DNA from: Bradyrhizobium sp. 1(2017) | GTDB taxonomy: Bacteria > Pseudomonadota > Alphaproteobacteria > Rhizobiales > Xanthobacteraceae | Assembly: GCF_011602485.2 (NCBI RefSeq) | Contig: NZ_CP050022.2 | Location: forward strand, 3,988,001 to 4,052,000 | Reading direction: 5' to 3' | Length of the DNA stretch: 64,000 bases | Part shown: positions 9,107 through 16,464 of the stretch, piece by piece | How positions within the stretch are numbered: the stretch's first letter is position 1 | How the letters are laid out: each line of letters starts with the position of its first letter | Translations under genes and position numbers: made by a program | Notes under the pieces: generated by a model | Seen by the model: only the letters and a program-made list of their open reading frames with translations | The model's database searches: none | Told to the model about the DNA's origin: nothing

Positions 9107-9181
9107 TGGCGCTCCCTAGCGGAATCGAACCGCTCTCTCCACCGTGAAAGGGTGGCGTCCTAACCGATAGACGAAGGGAGC
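9107..9181 (-). tRNA. tRNA-Glu (anticodon TTC)
   Basis: The reverse strand folds as a tRNA. The acceptor stem is GCTCCCT/AGGGAGC (5' end at 9181), the anticodon stem CCACC/GGTGG encloses the loop CTTTCAC with anticodon TTC, the T arm contains GGTTCGATTCC, and a CCA end is encoded at 9109-9107. It is the intact partner of the truncated copy at 5757-5816. Confidence 0.95.
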
Positions 9182-9405
9182 AAACGCAGGGCCCTGCCGC
9201 TTTCCGCGGCACGGCCGCTGGCCGGCCGAACGGGGCCCGGCGGCTTGCAGCGGGCGAACGTATAGTGGCCTTTGCGCTCCCGGGCAAGCCGTTCGGGATC
9301 GGTCTTTTGCGCCCGGTGGATAGCGCCGGGGCCGGGAGCGATAGGGCGGCGAATTCAACGGTTTCTTAGGGTTCCCTGAGTAGCGCTGGAGGAGGAGATT
9401 GTCCG

Positions 9406-9660
9406 ATGCCACCGCCAAAGAAGCGCGCCGCCCGCAAGCTGCTGTCGCAGCACGCCTGGATCACGCTCGACGGCGGATTCGCGGCGCGGCATTGCCTGGT
9501 CCAGGACATCTCGGACACGGGCGCCAAGATCACGATGGACGAGGATGCGAGCCAGCTTCCCGGCGTGATCCGGCTGGCCTTCGCCCGCGACGCGCGCACC
9601 GGGCGGAGCTGCCAGGTGGTCTGGCGCCGGGGCAAGTCGGCCGGCATCAAGTTCCTCTGA
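9406..9660 (+). CDS. Single-domain PilZ protein
   Basis: An 84-residue protein that is little more than a PilZ domain. It starts PPPKKRAARKLLSQ, followed by QDISDTGAKI (the D/NxSxxG block) and a beta-rich end, VVWRRGKSAGIKF. The usual RxxxR motif at the N-terminus is only loosely present (basic residues 5-10), so binding of cyclic di-GMP is plausible but unproven. Small proteins of this type are common in Bradyrhizobium-like genomes. Confidence 0.75.
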   Translation: MPPPKKRAARKLLSQHAWITLDGGFAARHCLVQDISDTGAKITMDEDASQLPGVIRLAFARDARTGRSCQVVWRRGKSAGIKFL

Positions 9661-9717
9661 CATCGCGCCGCAGCAAGCCCAATGGCGCACAGGCCCCGTC
9701 CGGGCTACAAGGCGGCG

Positions 9718-9981
9718 ATGCGCATGCCGCTCCTGATCCTGATCTCGCTCATGGCCACGCCCGCGATCGCGGCCGAGAGCCTGCGCCTGCCGCCCGCCGG
9801 ACGGCCGGGCAAAGCGGCGGACAAGGAAATCGGAAAGACGCTGCCGCTGAAGGGCACGGCCGGGGCGGCCCGGGCGGGCTCCTGCGCCTCCTACGGTCCG
9901 CGCTTCGTCATGGTCGAGGGCACCGGGACCTGCGTGAAGGTCGGCGGCTCGATCAGCGTCGACACCACCGTCAGGCGCTGA
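9718..9981 (+). CDS. Small exported protein with a porin-like motif
   Basis: The start at 9718 (MRMPLLILISLMATPAIAAE) gives a clean signal peptide with an AxA-type cleavage site. An ATG at 9682 is the alternative. The mature part is about 67 residues. Its end (CASYGPRFVMVEGTGTCVKV followed by GGSISVD) closely resembles the N-terminal signature of rhizobial trimeric porins (CxxYGxGFxxIPGTDTCIKIGG). No barrel follows; the protein stops after TTVRR. It may be a porin fragment that became a stand-alone gene. Confidence 0.6.
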   Translation: MRMPLLILISLMATPAIAAESLRLPPAGRPGKAADKEIGKTLPLKGTAGAARAGSCASYGPRFVMVEGTGTCVKVGGSISVDTTVRR

Positions 9982-9987
9982 AGGCCC

Positions 9988-10155
9988 ATGCCCGCGGATC
10001 TGTTGCGGCTCGACCTCATCGTCCCCGTGCTGATGTATTGCGCGCTGCTGTGGTGGGTCGGCCGCGGCCTCAGCTGGACCGCGCGGCTGGCGACCGGTGC
10101 GGTAACGCTGGTGCTGATCATCGTCGTCCTGCTGGTCGAGCGGGGCTGGCGCTAG
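9988..10155 (+). CDS. Small hydrophobic membrane protein (55 aa)
   Basis: ATG at 9988 lies six bases after the stop of the porin-motif gene, suggesting co-transcription. The product MPADLLRLDLIVPVLMYCAL and on has two predicted membrane segments (about residues 10-25 and 33-50) and ends ERGWR. Function unknown. It is too short for similarity by eye. Confidence 0.45.
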   Translation: MPADLLRLDLIVPVLMYCALLWWVGRGLSWTARLATGAVTLVLIIVVLLVERGWR

Positions 10156-10160
10156 GGGCA

Positions 10161-10440
10161 TGATGCAAAAAATTGAAAAACAACCCCATGCACAGTAGCC
10201 AACCCACGCTAAACGCTCAGCATTTGCCGCTTAGGATTTAGCGAAACAGAGCTTGACGCGTCGGGCAAAACACGGGCATGATGCCATCTTCGAAAGATGC
10301 GGCCGATGGATCGGGCGGCTTGCTCGGGCATCATGTCCGCTCTCTCGCCCGGCGACGCCCGCGAGAGGCGTCAACGCAAAGCCGCTGCGCCACGACGGCG
10401 ATTTCTCGCACCATCATCGCAACTTACGGAGCGCCGGCAG
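10161..10440. repeat. Probable multi-copy Bradyrhizobium intergenic repeat
   Basis: The stretch beginning near 10165 (AAAAAATTGAAAAACAACCC) and the later TTGACGCGTCGGGCAAAACA (10251-10270) resemble a non-coding sequence I remember as recurrent in Bradyrhizobium intergenic regions. No second copy is present in this window, so this rests on memory only. Short inverted repeats (GGCATGATGCC against GGGCATCATG) lie around 10275-10335. No gene is seen between the small membrane gene and the GST gene. Confidence 0.35.
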
Positions 10441-11079
10441 TCACGACATCGGCGGCGCGACGAATTGTGCAAAGCCAGGCCGCTTGCCGAGCTCGGCGAG
10501 CCAGCGCGTGAGGTGCGGCTGTGCCGGGCGGCTGATGCCTTCGACGCCGAGCCAGCGCCGCGCATAGGAGCCGATCGCGATGTCGGCGAGCGTGAACGCA
10601 TCGCCATCGATGAAGCGGCGCGAGGAGAGCAGGCGGTCGGCGATGGCCCAGACCTCGGCGGCGGCATCGGCATCGCGCTGCACCTGGATCATGTCGCGCT
10701 CGGCGGGCGCGGTGCGCACGATGCCCCAGAACACCGGACGGTCGACCGGCTGCACCGCCGATAGCGTCCAGTCGAGCCAACGGTCCACCGAGGCGCGTAG
10801 CTTCGGCGCCTGCGGATAGATCGGCGTGCCATCTCCGTGCGCGAGACAGAGATAGCGCATGATCGAATTGGACTCCCACAGCACGAAGTCGCCCTCGACC
10901 AGCGTCGGGATCCGCGCATTGGGGTTCATCGCGAGATAATCGGCCTCGCGGGTCTTGCCGTATTGCATGCCTGCATCGATGCGCTCATAGGCGAGGCCAA
11001 GCTCGGTGAGGCACCACAGCACTTTCTGCACGTTGACCGAATTGGCGCGGCCCCAGATCGTCAGCTTGGAGTCAGGCAT
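10441..11079 (-). CDS. Glutathione S-transferase
   Basis: A 212-residue protein. The N-terminal thioredoxin-like domain (KLTIWGRANSVNVQKVLWCL) has the GST cis-Pro region NPNARIPTLVEGD and the glutathione-binding WESNSIMRYL block (E-S pair). The all-helical C-terminal domain has the typical DAFTLADIAIG capping motif. It probably conjugates or reduces small electrophiles in the cytoplasm. The ATG at 11079 fits the domain start. Confidence 0.9.
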   Translation of the reverse strand: MPDSKLTIWGRANSVNVQKVLWCLTELGLAYERIDAGMQYGKTREADYLAMNPNARIPTLVEGDFVLWESNSIMRYLCLAHGDGTPIYPQAPKLRASVDRWLDWTLSAVQPVDRPVFWGIVRTAPAERDMIQVQRDADAAAEVWAIADRLLSSRRFIDGDAFTLADIAIGSYARRWLGVEGISRPAQPHLTRWLAELGKRPGFAQFVAPPMS

Positions 11080-11164
11080 GAGGCGTCTCCCGCGGCGTTG
11101 TTGCTTGCACGGGTGATAGCGGAATTTGCCGTTTGGAGATGCGCGATTGCCGCGCGCCCCTCAT

Positions 11165-11190
11165 GCAAAAAGCTCCGCCATGGGCGGAGC
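11165..11190 (-). terminator. Rho-independent terminator
   Basis: An 8-bp perfect stem GCTCCGCC/GGCGGAGC (11172-11179 and 11183-11190) is followed on the minus strand by a run of T. It lies just past the stop of the 26-residue peptide gene at 11217 and also shields the GST gene. Confidence 0.75.
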
Positions 11191-11216
11191 CTTCATTGCA
11201 AAATCGTACCTGACGC

Positions 11217-11297
11217 TCAACGGCCGAAGAACAACCACAGCAGAATGATCACGGGGATCGGCACGCCAAGCATCCACAGCAACAGCCCTCTTGCCAT
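11217..11297 (-). CDS. 26-residue hydrophobic peptide
   Basis: A very short gene, MARGLLLWMLGVPIPVIILL followed by WLFFGR. It has a strong ribosome site (GGAGGA) 6-11 bases upstream of the ATG at 11297 and a terminator right after the stop. One helix spans almost the whole peptide, interrupted by a PIP kink. It looks like the tiny single-helix membrane peptides seen widely in Rhizobiales. Function unknown. Confidence 0.6.
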   Translation of the reverse strand: MARGLLLWMLGVPIPVIILLWLFFGR

Positions 11298-11365
11298 CGC
11301 ATCCTCCTCCAATCGGTTTCGTGAAAGGAGAACGTCGGGCGAGGGGCCTGGTTCCTGCCGGTGTC

Positions 11366-11818
11366 TTACCAATGACCAGTGTTCGGCATCGACGTCCAAG
11401 GCTCCTGCGGCGGCTTCGGATCGCCCTTCTGCAAGAGCTCGATCGAGTGCAGGTCCGGCGAGCGCACGAAAGCCATGTTGCCGTCGCGCGGCGGCCGGTT
11501 GATGGTGACGCCGGCCTTTTGCAGCTTCTCGCAAGTGGCGTAGATGTCGTCGACCTCGTAGGCGAGATGACCGAAGAAGCGATCTTCGCCGTACTTCTCC
11601 TCGTCCCAATTATAGGTGAGCTCGACCAGCGGCGCGCCGCGCGTCTGCGGCTGCTTCTTCAGCGCCTCAAGATCGTCCGCCGAGCACAGGAACACCAGCG
11701 TGAAACGCCCCTTGTCGTTCTCGATCCGCCGCACCTCCTTCAAGCCCAGCGCATCCTGATAGAATTTCAGCGCGACATCGAGATTGCGCACGCGCAGCAT
11801 GGTGTGGAGGTATCGCAT
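11366..11818 (-). CDS. gloA: Lactoylglutathione lyase-like VOC protein (glyoxalase I)
   Basis: A 150-residue protein of the vicinal oxygen chelate fold. MRYLHTMLRVRNLDVALKFY and GLKEVRR form the first beta-alpha module. ELTYNWDEE, GHLAYEVDDI and the final HSIELLQKG supply the metal-ligand pattern (His/Glu) of glyoxalase I. The reaction would be conversion of the methylglyoxal-glutathione hemithioacetal to S-lactoylglutathione. Start 11818 is chosen because upstream in-frame residues are low-complexity. The last 20 residues form a proline-rich tail. Confidence 0.85.
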   Translation of the reverse strand: MRYLHTMLRVRNLDVALKFYQDALGLKEVRRIENDKGRFTLVFLCSADDLEALKKQPQTRGAPLVELTYNWDEEKYGEDRFFGHLAYEVDDIYATCEKLQKAGVTINRPPRDGNMAFVRSPDLHSIELLQKGDPKPPQEPWTSMPNTGHW

Positions 11819-12184
11819 GGTTGTTGCTCCCTTGGATGGACGGGGTTTTGCTTTGGGCCGGGACGGCGAGGGAGTGAGAGATAGCAGGAATTGGGGAGGA
11901 GGGGCAGGGGGCAGAGGCAAATGTGCGTGAGGACGTTGCGGGAGTTGAGCGAAAGCGCAGCGTGACGATCGCAGCGACAGTGAAGGAATTTGGCCCATCG
12001 CAGAGAAGCTGAATGCGAACAGGAAGTGCCAACCGAAACGCGATCCGATCCAGCACTACGCCGACGTCGAATATCGTAACCTCGCCTCCCAAGAATTACG
12101 CGCAGGCATATTCAAAGGCCGAGCCACAAAGGAACGTGTCGTTCGTGATCGCGTTCTGCTTCACAGAGTAAGTGGAGTACCGGC
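11819..12184. other. Intergenic stretch with no firm gene
   Basis: About 365 bases. A purine-rich tract lies at 11865-11925. On the plus strand a frame around 12010-12190 (…QHYADVEYRNLASQELRAGI…) is open but lacks a convincing start, and a 52-codon ATG frame from 12013 has no recognisable features. I call no gene here. Confidence 0.35.
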
Positions 12185-12364
12185 ATGCCGGATCGCGCGA
12201 GAGAAGCCGTCGAACAGGCGCGGGCCATTCTCGCAAGTTACGTCGAACCGGGATCGCGCGACTGCAACAGGACGATCAACAATCTGCTGAATGTTCTCGA
12301 TGACCAAGAGCTCATCGAGGCCATGGAGAGGGAAGATGCGCAAGGCGCTGGCAGAACTACGTGA
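12185..12364 (+). CDS. Small hypothetical protein (59 aa)
   Basis: ATG at 12185 gives MPDRAREAVEQARAILASYV and on, an acidic, mostly helical protein with the block TINNLLNVLDDQELIEAMER. This looks like a short conserved rhizobial protein, but I cannot name a family. Its end overlaps the next small frame (12336) in a different phase, suggesting translational coupling. Confidence 0.5.
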   Translation: MPDRAREAVEQARAILASYVEPGSRDCNRTINNLLNVLDDQELIEAMEREDAQGAGRTT

Positions 12365-12467
12365 GGACGAACGGCACGCGTTGCTTTACCTGGCTGATCT
12401 CGGCACCGCGGTATGTCTTTCCGGTCTGATCGTCAGCATCATCAATCTTGTCGGGGACCTGTTTTGA
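12336..12467 (+). CDS. Small single-helix membrane protein (43 aa)
   Basis: The ATG at 12336 lies inside the end of the previous gene, behind the purine-rich GGAGAGGGAAG. The product MRKALAELREDERHALLYLA continues into one hydrophobic helix (AVCLSGLIVSIINLVGDLF). The short overlap and good ribosome site argue for a real coupled gene. Function unknown. Confidence 0.4.
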   Translation: MRKALAELREDERHALLYLADLGTAVCLSGLIVSIINLVGDLF

Positions 12468-12631
12468 CGAAGCCCGATTGCCCCCGTTGGGCATCGGCTT
12501 CGTGTGCGAAACCGTCCTGGCCGCGCCGGGACCGGCTGGGCCTTCTCATTCGCACGAATTGAGCTTGCGGCCATTCTTCAAGACGCCCGCCGTCTGCGGG
12601 CTCCTTAGCTTATTAGCCCCATCCCAATCCC

Positions 12632-12784
12632 TCACGCCGCCTTTTCGACGCCCTTCGCGATGATCTCGACTTCGAAATAGCCCATGTCGCGGAGCTCGGC
12701 GGCCTTCTTCTCGGCCGCTTCCTTGGTGTCTCTCTTCAAAATGATCTGGCCCGCTCCGTCGCGGGCGCAAACGAAATATGGCAT
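12632..12784 (-). CDS. Small hypothetical protein (50 aa)
   Basis: Reads MPYFVCARDGAGQIILKRDT and continues with a Lys/Ala/Glu-rich helix (KEAAEKKAAELRDMGYFEVE) ending EIIAKGVEKAA. The compact beta-hairpin-then-helix pattern looks like a conserved micro-protein of Bradyrhizobium, but I do not know a named family. It lies just downstream of the broken DUF3072 gene on the same strand. Confidence 0.5.
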   Translation of the reverse strand: MPYFVCARDGAGQIILKRDTKEAAEKKAAELRDMGYFEVEIIAKGVEKAA

Positions 12785-12842
12785 TTCCGATTCCCAATTT
12801 CGTTTGCATACACATGGAACCGGGTTCCCGCAATTCTACGGC

Positions 12843-13035
12843 TCACGCCTTCAGCCCGGCCTTTTGCCGCATCTTGTCGAACAGTGCGGAGGCCTCGGCC
12901 TTGGTCAGCTCGTCCTTGGGCGGGGGGTCTCGTGGGCCTGCTCGGCGAGGGTCTTGCGGTCGGATTCCTGGACCCAGTCATCGGGTCGTCGCCGGAAACC
13001 CAGTTTTTCGGATCTTTCCGGGTGTTGTCGGCCAT
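12843..13035 (-). pseudogene. DUF3072-like gene with two frameshifts
   Basis: The start MADNTRKDPKNWVSGDDPMT matches the DUF3072 N-terminus. After about codon 20 the family pattern continues only in a second frame (QESDRKTLAEQAHETP, around 12925-12972) and then in a third (DELTKAEASALFDKMRQKAG, ending TGA at 12843). Each step behaves like loss of one base: one near 12975 and one in a run of C/G around 12920. It is either a recent pseudogene or carries sequencing errors. The start lies 49 bases from a LexA-type operator. Confidence 0.65.
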
Positions 13036-13083
13036 CGCACATCTCCTATTCCGTTTTCCGTCCAACGTCGGACTCGACTTTTT

Positions 13084-13098
13084 GTTCGGCTTTTGTTC
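13084..13098 (+). promoter_or_regulatory. LexA (SOS) operator GTTC-N7-GTTC
   Basis: GTTC at 13084-13087 and GTTC at 13095-13098 are separated by exactly seven bases, the alphaproteobacterial LexA box. It lies 32 bases before the ATG at 13131 and 48 bases from the start of the divergent DUF3072-like gene, so it could control both. The flank GACTTTTTGTTC is shared with the second box at 17022. Confidence 0.7.
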
Positions 13099-13130
13099 TC
13101 ATATCTCATCTTCAAATCGCGAGGCGGAAC

Positions 13131-13364
13131 ATGCCGGACCTGGACTATGTCAGGCGGGAAATCGAACGGATGCGCATCCAGATCGGACGGCAGCGGAAGG
13201 AGGTCCTCCAGTTGCAGCGCGCGGGTCTCGGGACGGCCTCGGCCGAAGCCCTGCTGTCGCGGATGGAGGCGAAGGTCGACGATCTCTGCGCGCAACGCGA
13301 CGCGCTGAAGGCGGCGCAGCCGCGCCCGACCAGGGGCAGGGTGCTCGGGGGGCGGACATGGTGA
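13131..13364 (+). CDS. Small coiled-coil protein behind a LexA box (77 aa)
   Basis: MPDLDYVRREIERMRIQIGR begins a protein made almost wholly of heptad-like charged helix, with KEVLQLQRAGLGTASAEALL and KVDDLCAQRDALKAAQ following, then a short basic tail. It is soluble and probably oligomeric. The LexA box 32 bases upstream predicts induction after DNA damage. Its end overlaps the next gene by seven bases. No family recognised. Confidence 0.6.
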   Translation: MPDLDYVRREIERMRIQIGRQRKEVLQLQRAGLGTASAEALLSRMEAKVDDLCAQRDALKAAQPRPTRGRVLGGRTW

Positions 13365-13585
13365 GCAGGCGCTGGTTTGACGACGAGAGAGAGCTGTCGC
13401 CCTTCCTGACCGCGCTCGAGGACGTTCGCCGCAGGGCGACGCGGGAAGGGTGGTGCTATGCCCACGTTCAGGCCATCATCGTGGCGATCGATCAATACGC
13501 GGAAGCCGCGACCGGCAACCGCGAGTATTTTCTGAACAAGCCGGTCTCGATCGGTGAGAGCAGAAAAGCCGCGGACGTTCCGTGA
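13358..13585 (+). CDS. Small hypothetical protein, coupled to 13131 (75 aa)
   Basis: The ATG at 13358 overlaps the previous gene. The product MVSRRWFDDERELSPFLTAL continues with a tryptophan/tyrosine-bearing helical core (EGWCYAHVQAIIVAIDQYAE) and NREYFLNKPVSIGES. It looks like a conserved rhizobial micro-protein. Through the overlap it would share the SOS control of the preceding gene. Function unknown. Confidence 0.6.
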   Translation: MVSRRWFDDERELSPFLTALEDVRRRATREGWCYAHVQAIIVAIDQYAEAATGNREYFLNKPVSIGESRKAADVP

Positions 13586-13792
13586 GCGCTTTGGCGCCGT
13601 GACTGCAACGCCCGGAAGCATCGCCCGTTGCGATGCTCGCACTCAAACTGCGATGATCGTGCATCGGCTCGGGAGAGCGGCGCTGACTGGCAAGTGATGC
13701 GATGCGCATTCCGAAAGCGGAACGTCGATCGCTTGAGAGCTTGTTAACCGACCGCGCTCAGGATGCCGCTCCAAATTGGAGGGGACAGCGAC

Positions 13793-14005
13793 ATGTCAGA
13801 TCTGGAACAAGCGATCCGCGAGCGTGCTTACCAGCTTTGGATGGACGGCGGTGCCGAGCACGGCCACGCCGAACGGCATTGGCTCGAAGCTCAGCGCGAA
13901 ATCCTCGCCACCTCTCTGGGCGCGGTGGCGCGGGTCTCGACGGCGAACTCCGGCAAATCGAAAACGAAATCTGCAGCTTCGCGCAAGAAGCGCCGCGCCG
14001 CCTGA
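13793..14005 (+). CDS. DUF2934 family protein (70 aa)
   Basis: MSDLEQAIRERAYQLWMDGG and HAERHWLEAQREI form the DUF2934 signature (IRERAYxLWexxG...HWLxAexE). The C-terminal half is a basic, Lys/Arg/Ala-rich tail (SKTKSAASRKKRRAA) that may bind nucleic acid. The ATG at 13793 directly precedes the motif. The role of the family is unknown. Confidence 0.8.
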   Translation: MSDLEQAIRERAYQLWMDGGAEHGHAERHWLEAQREILATSLGAVARVSTANSGKSKTKSAASRKKRRAA

Positions 14006-14023
14006 AAAGATGCGGCGCTTGCT

Positions 14024-14260
14024 TCACGAAACCGAGTGAACCGAAGCGCGAGATGATCTGGTCCGGCCGGAGGAGGCAGCCTTCCGGGCGGCAGAAGCAC
14101 CTCGGGTCTTTCCGGGCTTGGCATGAACTTCGGATATGATCCCGTTCTGCTCATCGAATTGCTTCAGCCACGCTTCGATGTATCGCGGGTCGTCAGGACA
14201 AAGCTGTTCAAGCAAACGAAGGTTCTGCGCTCTGAATTCCACGAGGGTTTTCGACATCAT
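14024..14260 (-). CDS. Small hypothetical protein (78 aa)
   Basis: MMSKTLVEFRAQNLRLLEQL continues CPDDPRYIEAWLKQFDEQNG and ends in a basic, serine-rich tail. The N-terminal 45 residues look like a helical folded unit; the tail is low-complexity. It is convergent with the DUF2934 gene. No family recognised. Confidence 0.45.
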   Translation of the reverse strand: MMSKTLVEFRAQNLRLLEQLCPDDPRYIEAWLKQFDEQNGIISEVHAKPGKTRGASAARKAASSGRTRSSRASVHSVS

Positions 14261-14366
14261 GGCTCCTCAAAACCTTGCCCGCCGAGAAGGTGCGTGGAAG
14301 GGATCGCCGGGTCAACGGCAAAGAGGGGCTTGAAATCGCAACTGAGCTGATGCAGCGCGCAACGGC

Positions 14367-14418
14367 AAAAACTCCGCCGGGGGAAGCGGCGTTCTCTGTC
14401 GGGGTGAAGTTTGGGGAC
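14367..14418. repeat. 52-bp intergenic repeat, copy 1
   Basis: This stretch is about 85 percent identical by eye to 16179-16230 and contains a related C-rich/G-rich inverted repeat (CTCCGC...GCGG). The shared segment ends TTGGGGAC. It resembles decayed terminator-type repeats used in this genome (compare 16774-16800). Confidence 0.6.
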
Positions 14419-14525
14419 GCTTCAGCTGCAAGACGTTCGAGCCGGCGGAGAGTTCAAAGGAAACGCACGGGGTGGCCGGAAACGGGACGCGTGAACTTCG
14501 GCCGAGCCAGGGGCGACCAAACGCC

Positions 14526-14690
14526 ATGCTCCAAGCCCTGCTTAGCGCGATCGTGGATCTGGTCCTGTCTGTCGCATGGAGCGCCATCGTGCGATTGCTC
14601 GGCCTGGAAAACGTCGTGGAGATCGCGACGGCAATCCTCGGGCTCAGCTGTATCGTGATCGGCTTCACGGTGTTCCTGCTGGGGTACTGA
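14526..14690 (+). CDS. Small two-helix membrane protein (54 aa)
   Basis: MLQALLSAIVDLVLSVAWSA starts a protein with two hydrophobic helices (residues 5-25 and 33-53) around a short polar turn (RLLGLENVVE). Upstream in-frame codons add a polar stretch, so the ATG at 14526 is preferred. Function unknown. Confidence 0.45.
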   Translation: MLQALLSAIVDLVLSVAWSAIVRLLGLENVVEIATAILGLSCIVIGFTVFLLGY

Positions 14691-14940
14691 AAACAGCGCG
14701 CTTGCAGCCACAAGCTCATGGACGGTGCCGGCGGCCTGATCGCCGGCCGGCACTGAGTCTGCGATTACAAATCCGTAAGTCAGTTGAAAAACAGCGCCTT
14801 GGAATTATCTCTGGGTCAGGCGGCAGCGTAACAAGCCGCTCCTCAACTGACACCCAGCCGCCGCGCTCAGAACCGGCGAAGCTGGGTCCTTTGACATTCC
14901 CGCGACTGGCCCCGCCTCACTGGCCTCAGAGGCAACGCCC

Positions 14941-15147
14941 ATGGCTACCCGCACGTACAATCACGAACGCTGGTCGGAAGATGACGACCGGCTGCTCCGG
15001 TCCATGTGTGAAACCGGCAAGAGCCTGACCTTGATGATCGTGAAGCTCAAGCGTCCGATCGCCTCGATCAGATCGCGTGCGATCGAACTCGGCCTCAACC
15101 TGCCGGGCACCCGCATCGGTCTGCGTCGCAAGAGCCGGAGCGCCTAG
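14941..15147 (+). CDS. Small SANT/Myb-like helix-turn-helix protein (68 aa)
   Basis: MATRTYNHERWSEDDDRLLR continues MCETGKSLTLMIVKLKRPIA and SIRSRAIELGLNLPGTRIG. The W-S-x-D-D-x-x-L start and the RxxxSIRSRAxELGL ending fit a Myb/SANT-like helix-turn-helix, and the C-terminus is basic. It is probably a DNA-binding micro-protein. The target is unknown. Confidence 0.6.
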   Translation: MATRTYNHERWSEDDDRLLRSMCETGKSLTLMIVKLKRPIASIRSRAIELGLNLPGTRIGLRRKSRSA

Positions 15148-15184
15148 ACCGGCGCGGCGGTCACGCCCGCGCCCCGTCCGCAAA

Positions 15185-15502
15185 TCAGGCCGCAACCCGT
15201 TGCTCGACGGGCGCGGTCAGGTATTTGAGCACTTCCGCATGCTCGAGGTCGGGGACCGCGATGGCCGTGTGGCTGTACATCGCATGGCTGCGCGAGCTTG
15301 CGATCCTGTCCAGGACATCCTTGCCTTTGACGACGTGCAGGCCCATGCCGTCTCCGGACGGGAAGATCGCAAGCACCACGTCATAGGCGGCGATGACGGC
15401 ACGCAGCGCTTCCGCCTTGTCTTCGGCAACGTCGACGAAAATGCGCACATCAGCCGCGAGTTCACGCAGCTCGTTAAAATCCAGCACTGTGGGGTACTCC
15501 AA
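15185..15502 (-). CDS. Hypothetical protein (about 100 aa)
   Basis: An alpha/beta protein: VLDFNELRELAADVRIFVDV, then EDKAEALRAVIAAYDVVLAI, FPSGDGMGLHVVKGKDVLDR and a C-terminal helix. The start is uncertain: TTG at 15502 or GTG at 15487, since no good ATG precedes the conserved-looking part. No family recognised and no signal peptide. Confidence 0.5.
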   Translation of the reverse strand: MEYPTVLDFNELRELAADVRIFVDVAEDKAEALRAVIAAYDVVLAIFPSGDGMGLHVVKGKDVLDRIASSRSHAMYSHTAIAVPDLEHAEVLKYLTAPVEQRVAA

Positions 15503-15630
15503 CGCAACGATACTGACGCGAGATTGGAGGCGTTAGGTTACCGAAGTCTCAACAAGGCGTGCCGGGCCACAAGTTTCACGACGAGGTGACCGGCTGCGCT
15601 CTCAATGCGCCATGAGATCGGGATGACGCG

Positions 15631-16113
15631 TCATTGCGCTTTGCGAAGCCGGGCCTCCGCGGCCTCGTCCACGAGGCTCAAGGTGGTCCCGTCATAGCTC
15701 AGCTTGAACCCGCGGCCGACGATCCATGTCCATCCCTCGCGCTCTTTGATCGCCGAAGCGTTGAACTGGTCGGAGATCGATTTGACGGCAGCGTCCTGCG
15801 GCCCCGGATTGTTCAACTCCGCATTGACGCGCCAGATCGGATGCTTGGCGTCGGCATCGTCACTGTAGACCGTGACCTTGGCGCCGTTGATCTCGCATTC
15901 GAGGGTGTACGAGCCTCGGGTCTGGCGGCAAAGATAATGGCGCTGAGTGACGAGCTTGGAGGCCTCGTCAAACGTCATCCCGGGCGAGAAGCCGAACATG
16001 TCCGACTTCTTCACGACGGCCAAGGAGGCCGGCTTCAGGAAGCCTGGCTGGATGGCGACGATGGCTGCAACAGCGACAACGACCAGGCCGGCGAGAACGA
16101 TAGCAACCTTCAT
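15631..16113 (-). CDS. Membrane-anchored or exported hypothetical protein (160 aa)
   Basis: Start at 16113 (MKVAIVLAGLVVVAVAAIVA) gives an N-terminal signal anchor. The rest is periplasmic: FGFSPGMTFDEASKLVTQR, two cysteines around residues 65-75 (LCRQTRGSYTLEC) that could form a disulfide, and WRVNAELNNPGPQ. The FGFSPGMTFDEA block is typical of a family of rhizobial exported proteins of unknown function. Confidence 0.55.
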   Translation of the reverse strand: MKVAIVLAGLVVVAVAAIVAIQPGFLKPASLAVVKKSDMFGFSPGMTFDEASKLVTQRHYLCRQTRGSYTLECEINGAKVTVYSDDADAKHPIWRVNAELNNPGPQDAAVKSISDQFNASAIKEREGWTWIVGRGFKLSYDGTTLSLVDEAAEARLRKAQ

Positions 16114-16464
16114 GAGCCCCCCACGAGAAACCATTCGACCATATAGCAGCCGCCGCCCTCAACCGGGCCCCAAAAGCGAAAACCCCGCCTGGGGGAAGCG
16201 GGGCTCTCTGGTGGGGTGAAGCTTGGGGACTTCATGAATAAGACGCACCGGGGCGCAAATGGTTCAAAAAAAACGGTACATGCCGCGGCATCGTTCACAG
16301 GAAGTCGGGGAACCCCAGGGAAGCCCTGCTTGCGTTTTGGGCCTCGATAGGCTCTAAGCCCCGTCACTTCATGACCTCTGGCATGAATCAGAAGCGCGCC
16401 TCCGCGGGATCCCAGCCGCGTCCACGGCAGAGTTATTCGCGCACCCTTCAAAGGAATTCAGAAC
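16114..16464. other. Intergenic stretch upstream of the HU gene
   Basis: About 350 bases. It holds the second copy of the 52-bp repeat (16179-16230), an A-run near 16266-16273, and the leader of the HU gene with a ribosome site AAAGGA about ten bases before its ATG. No reading frame is convincing. Confidence 0.5.
16179..16230. repeat. 52-bp intergenic repeat, copy 2, with terminator-like hairpin
   Basis: It pairs with copy 1 at 14367. Here the stem is perfect (CCCCGC/GCGGGG), and on the minus strand it is followed by TTTTCGCTTTTG, so it could end minus-strand transcripts. It shares the AAAACCCCGC...GGGGCTCTCT pattern with the HU terminator. Confidence 0.6.
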
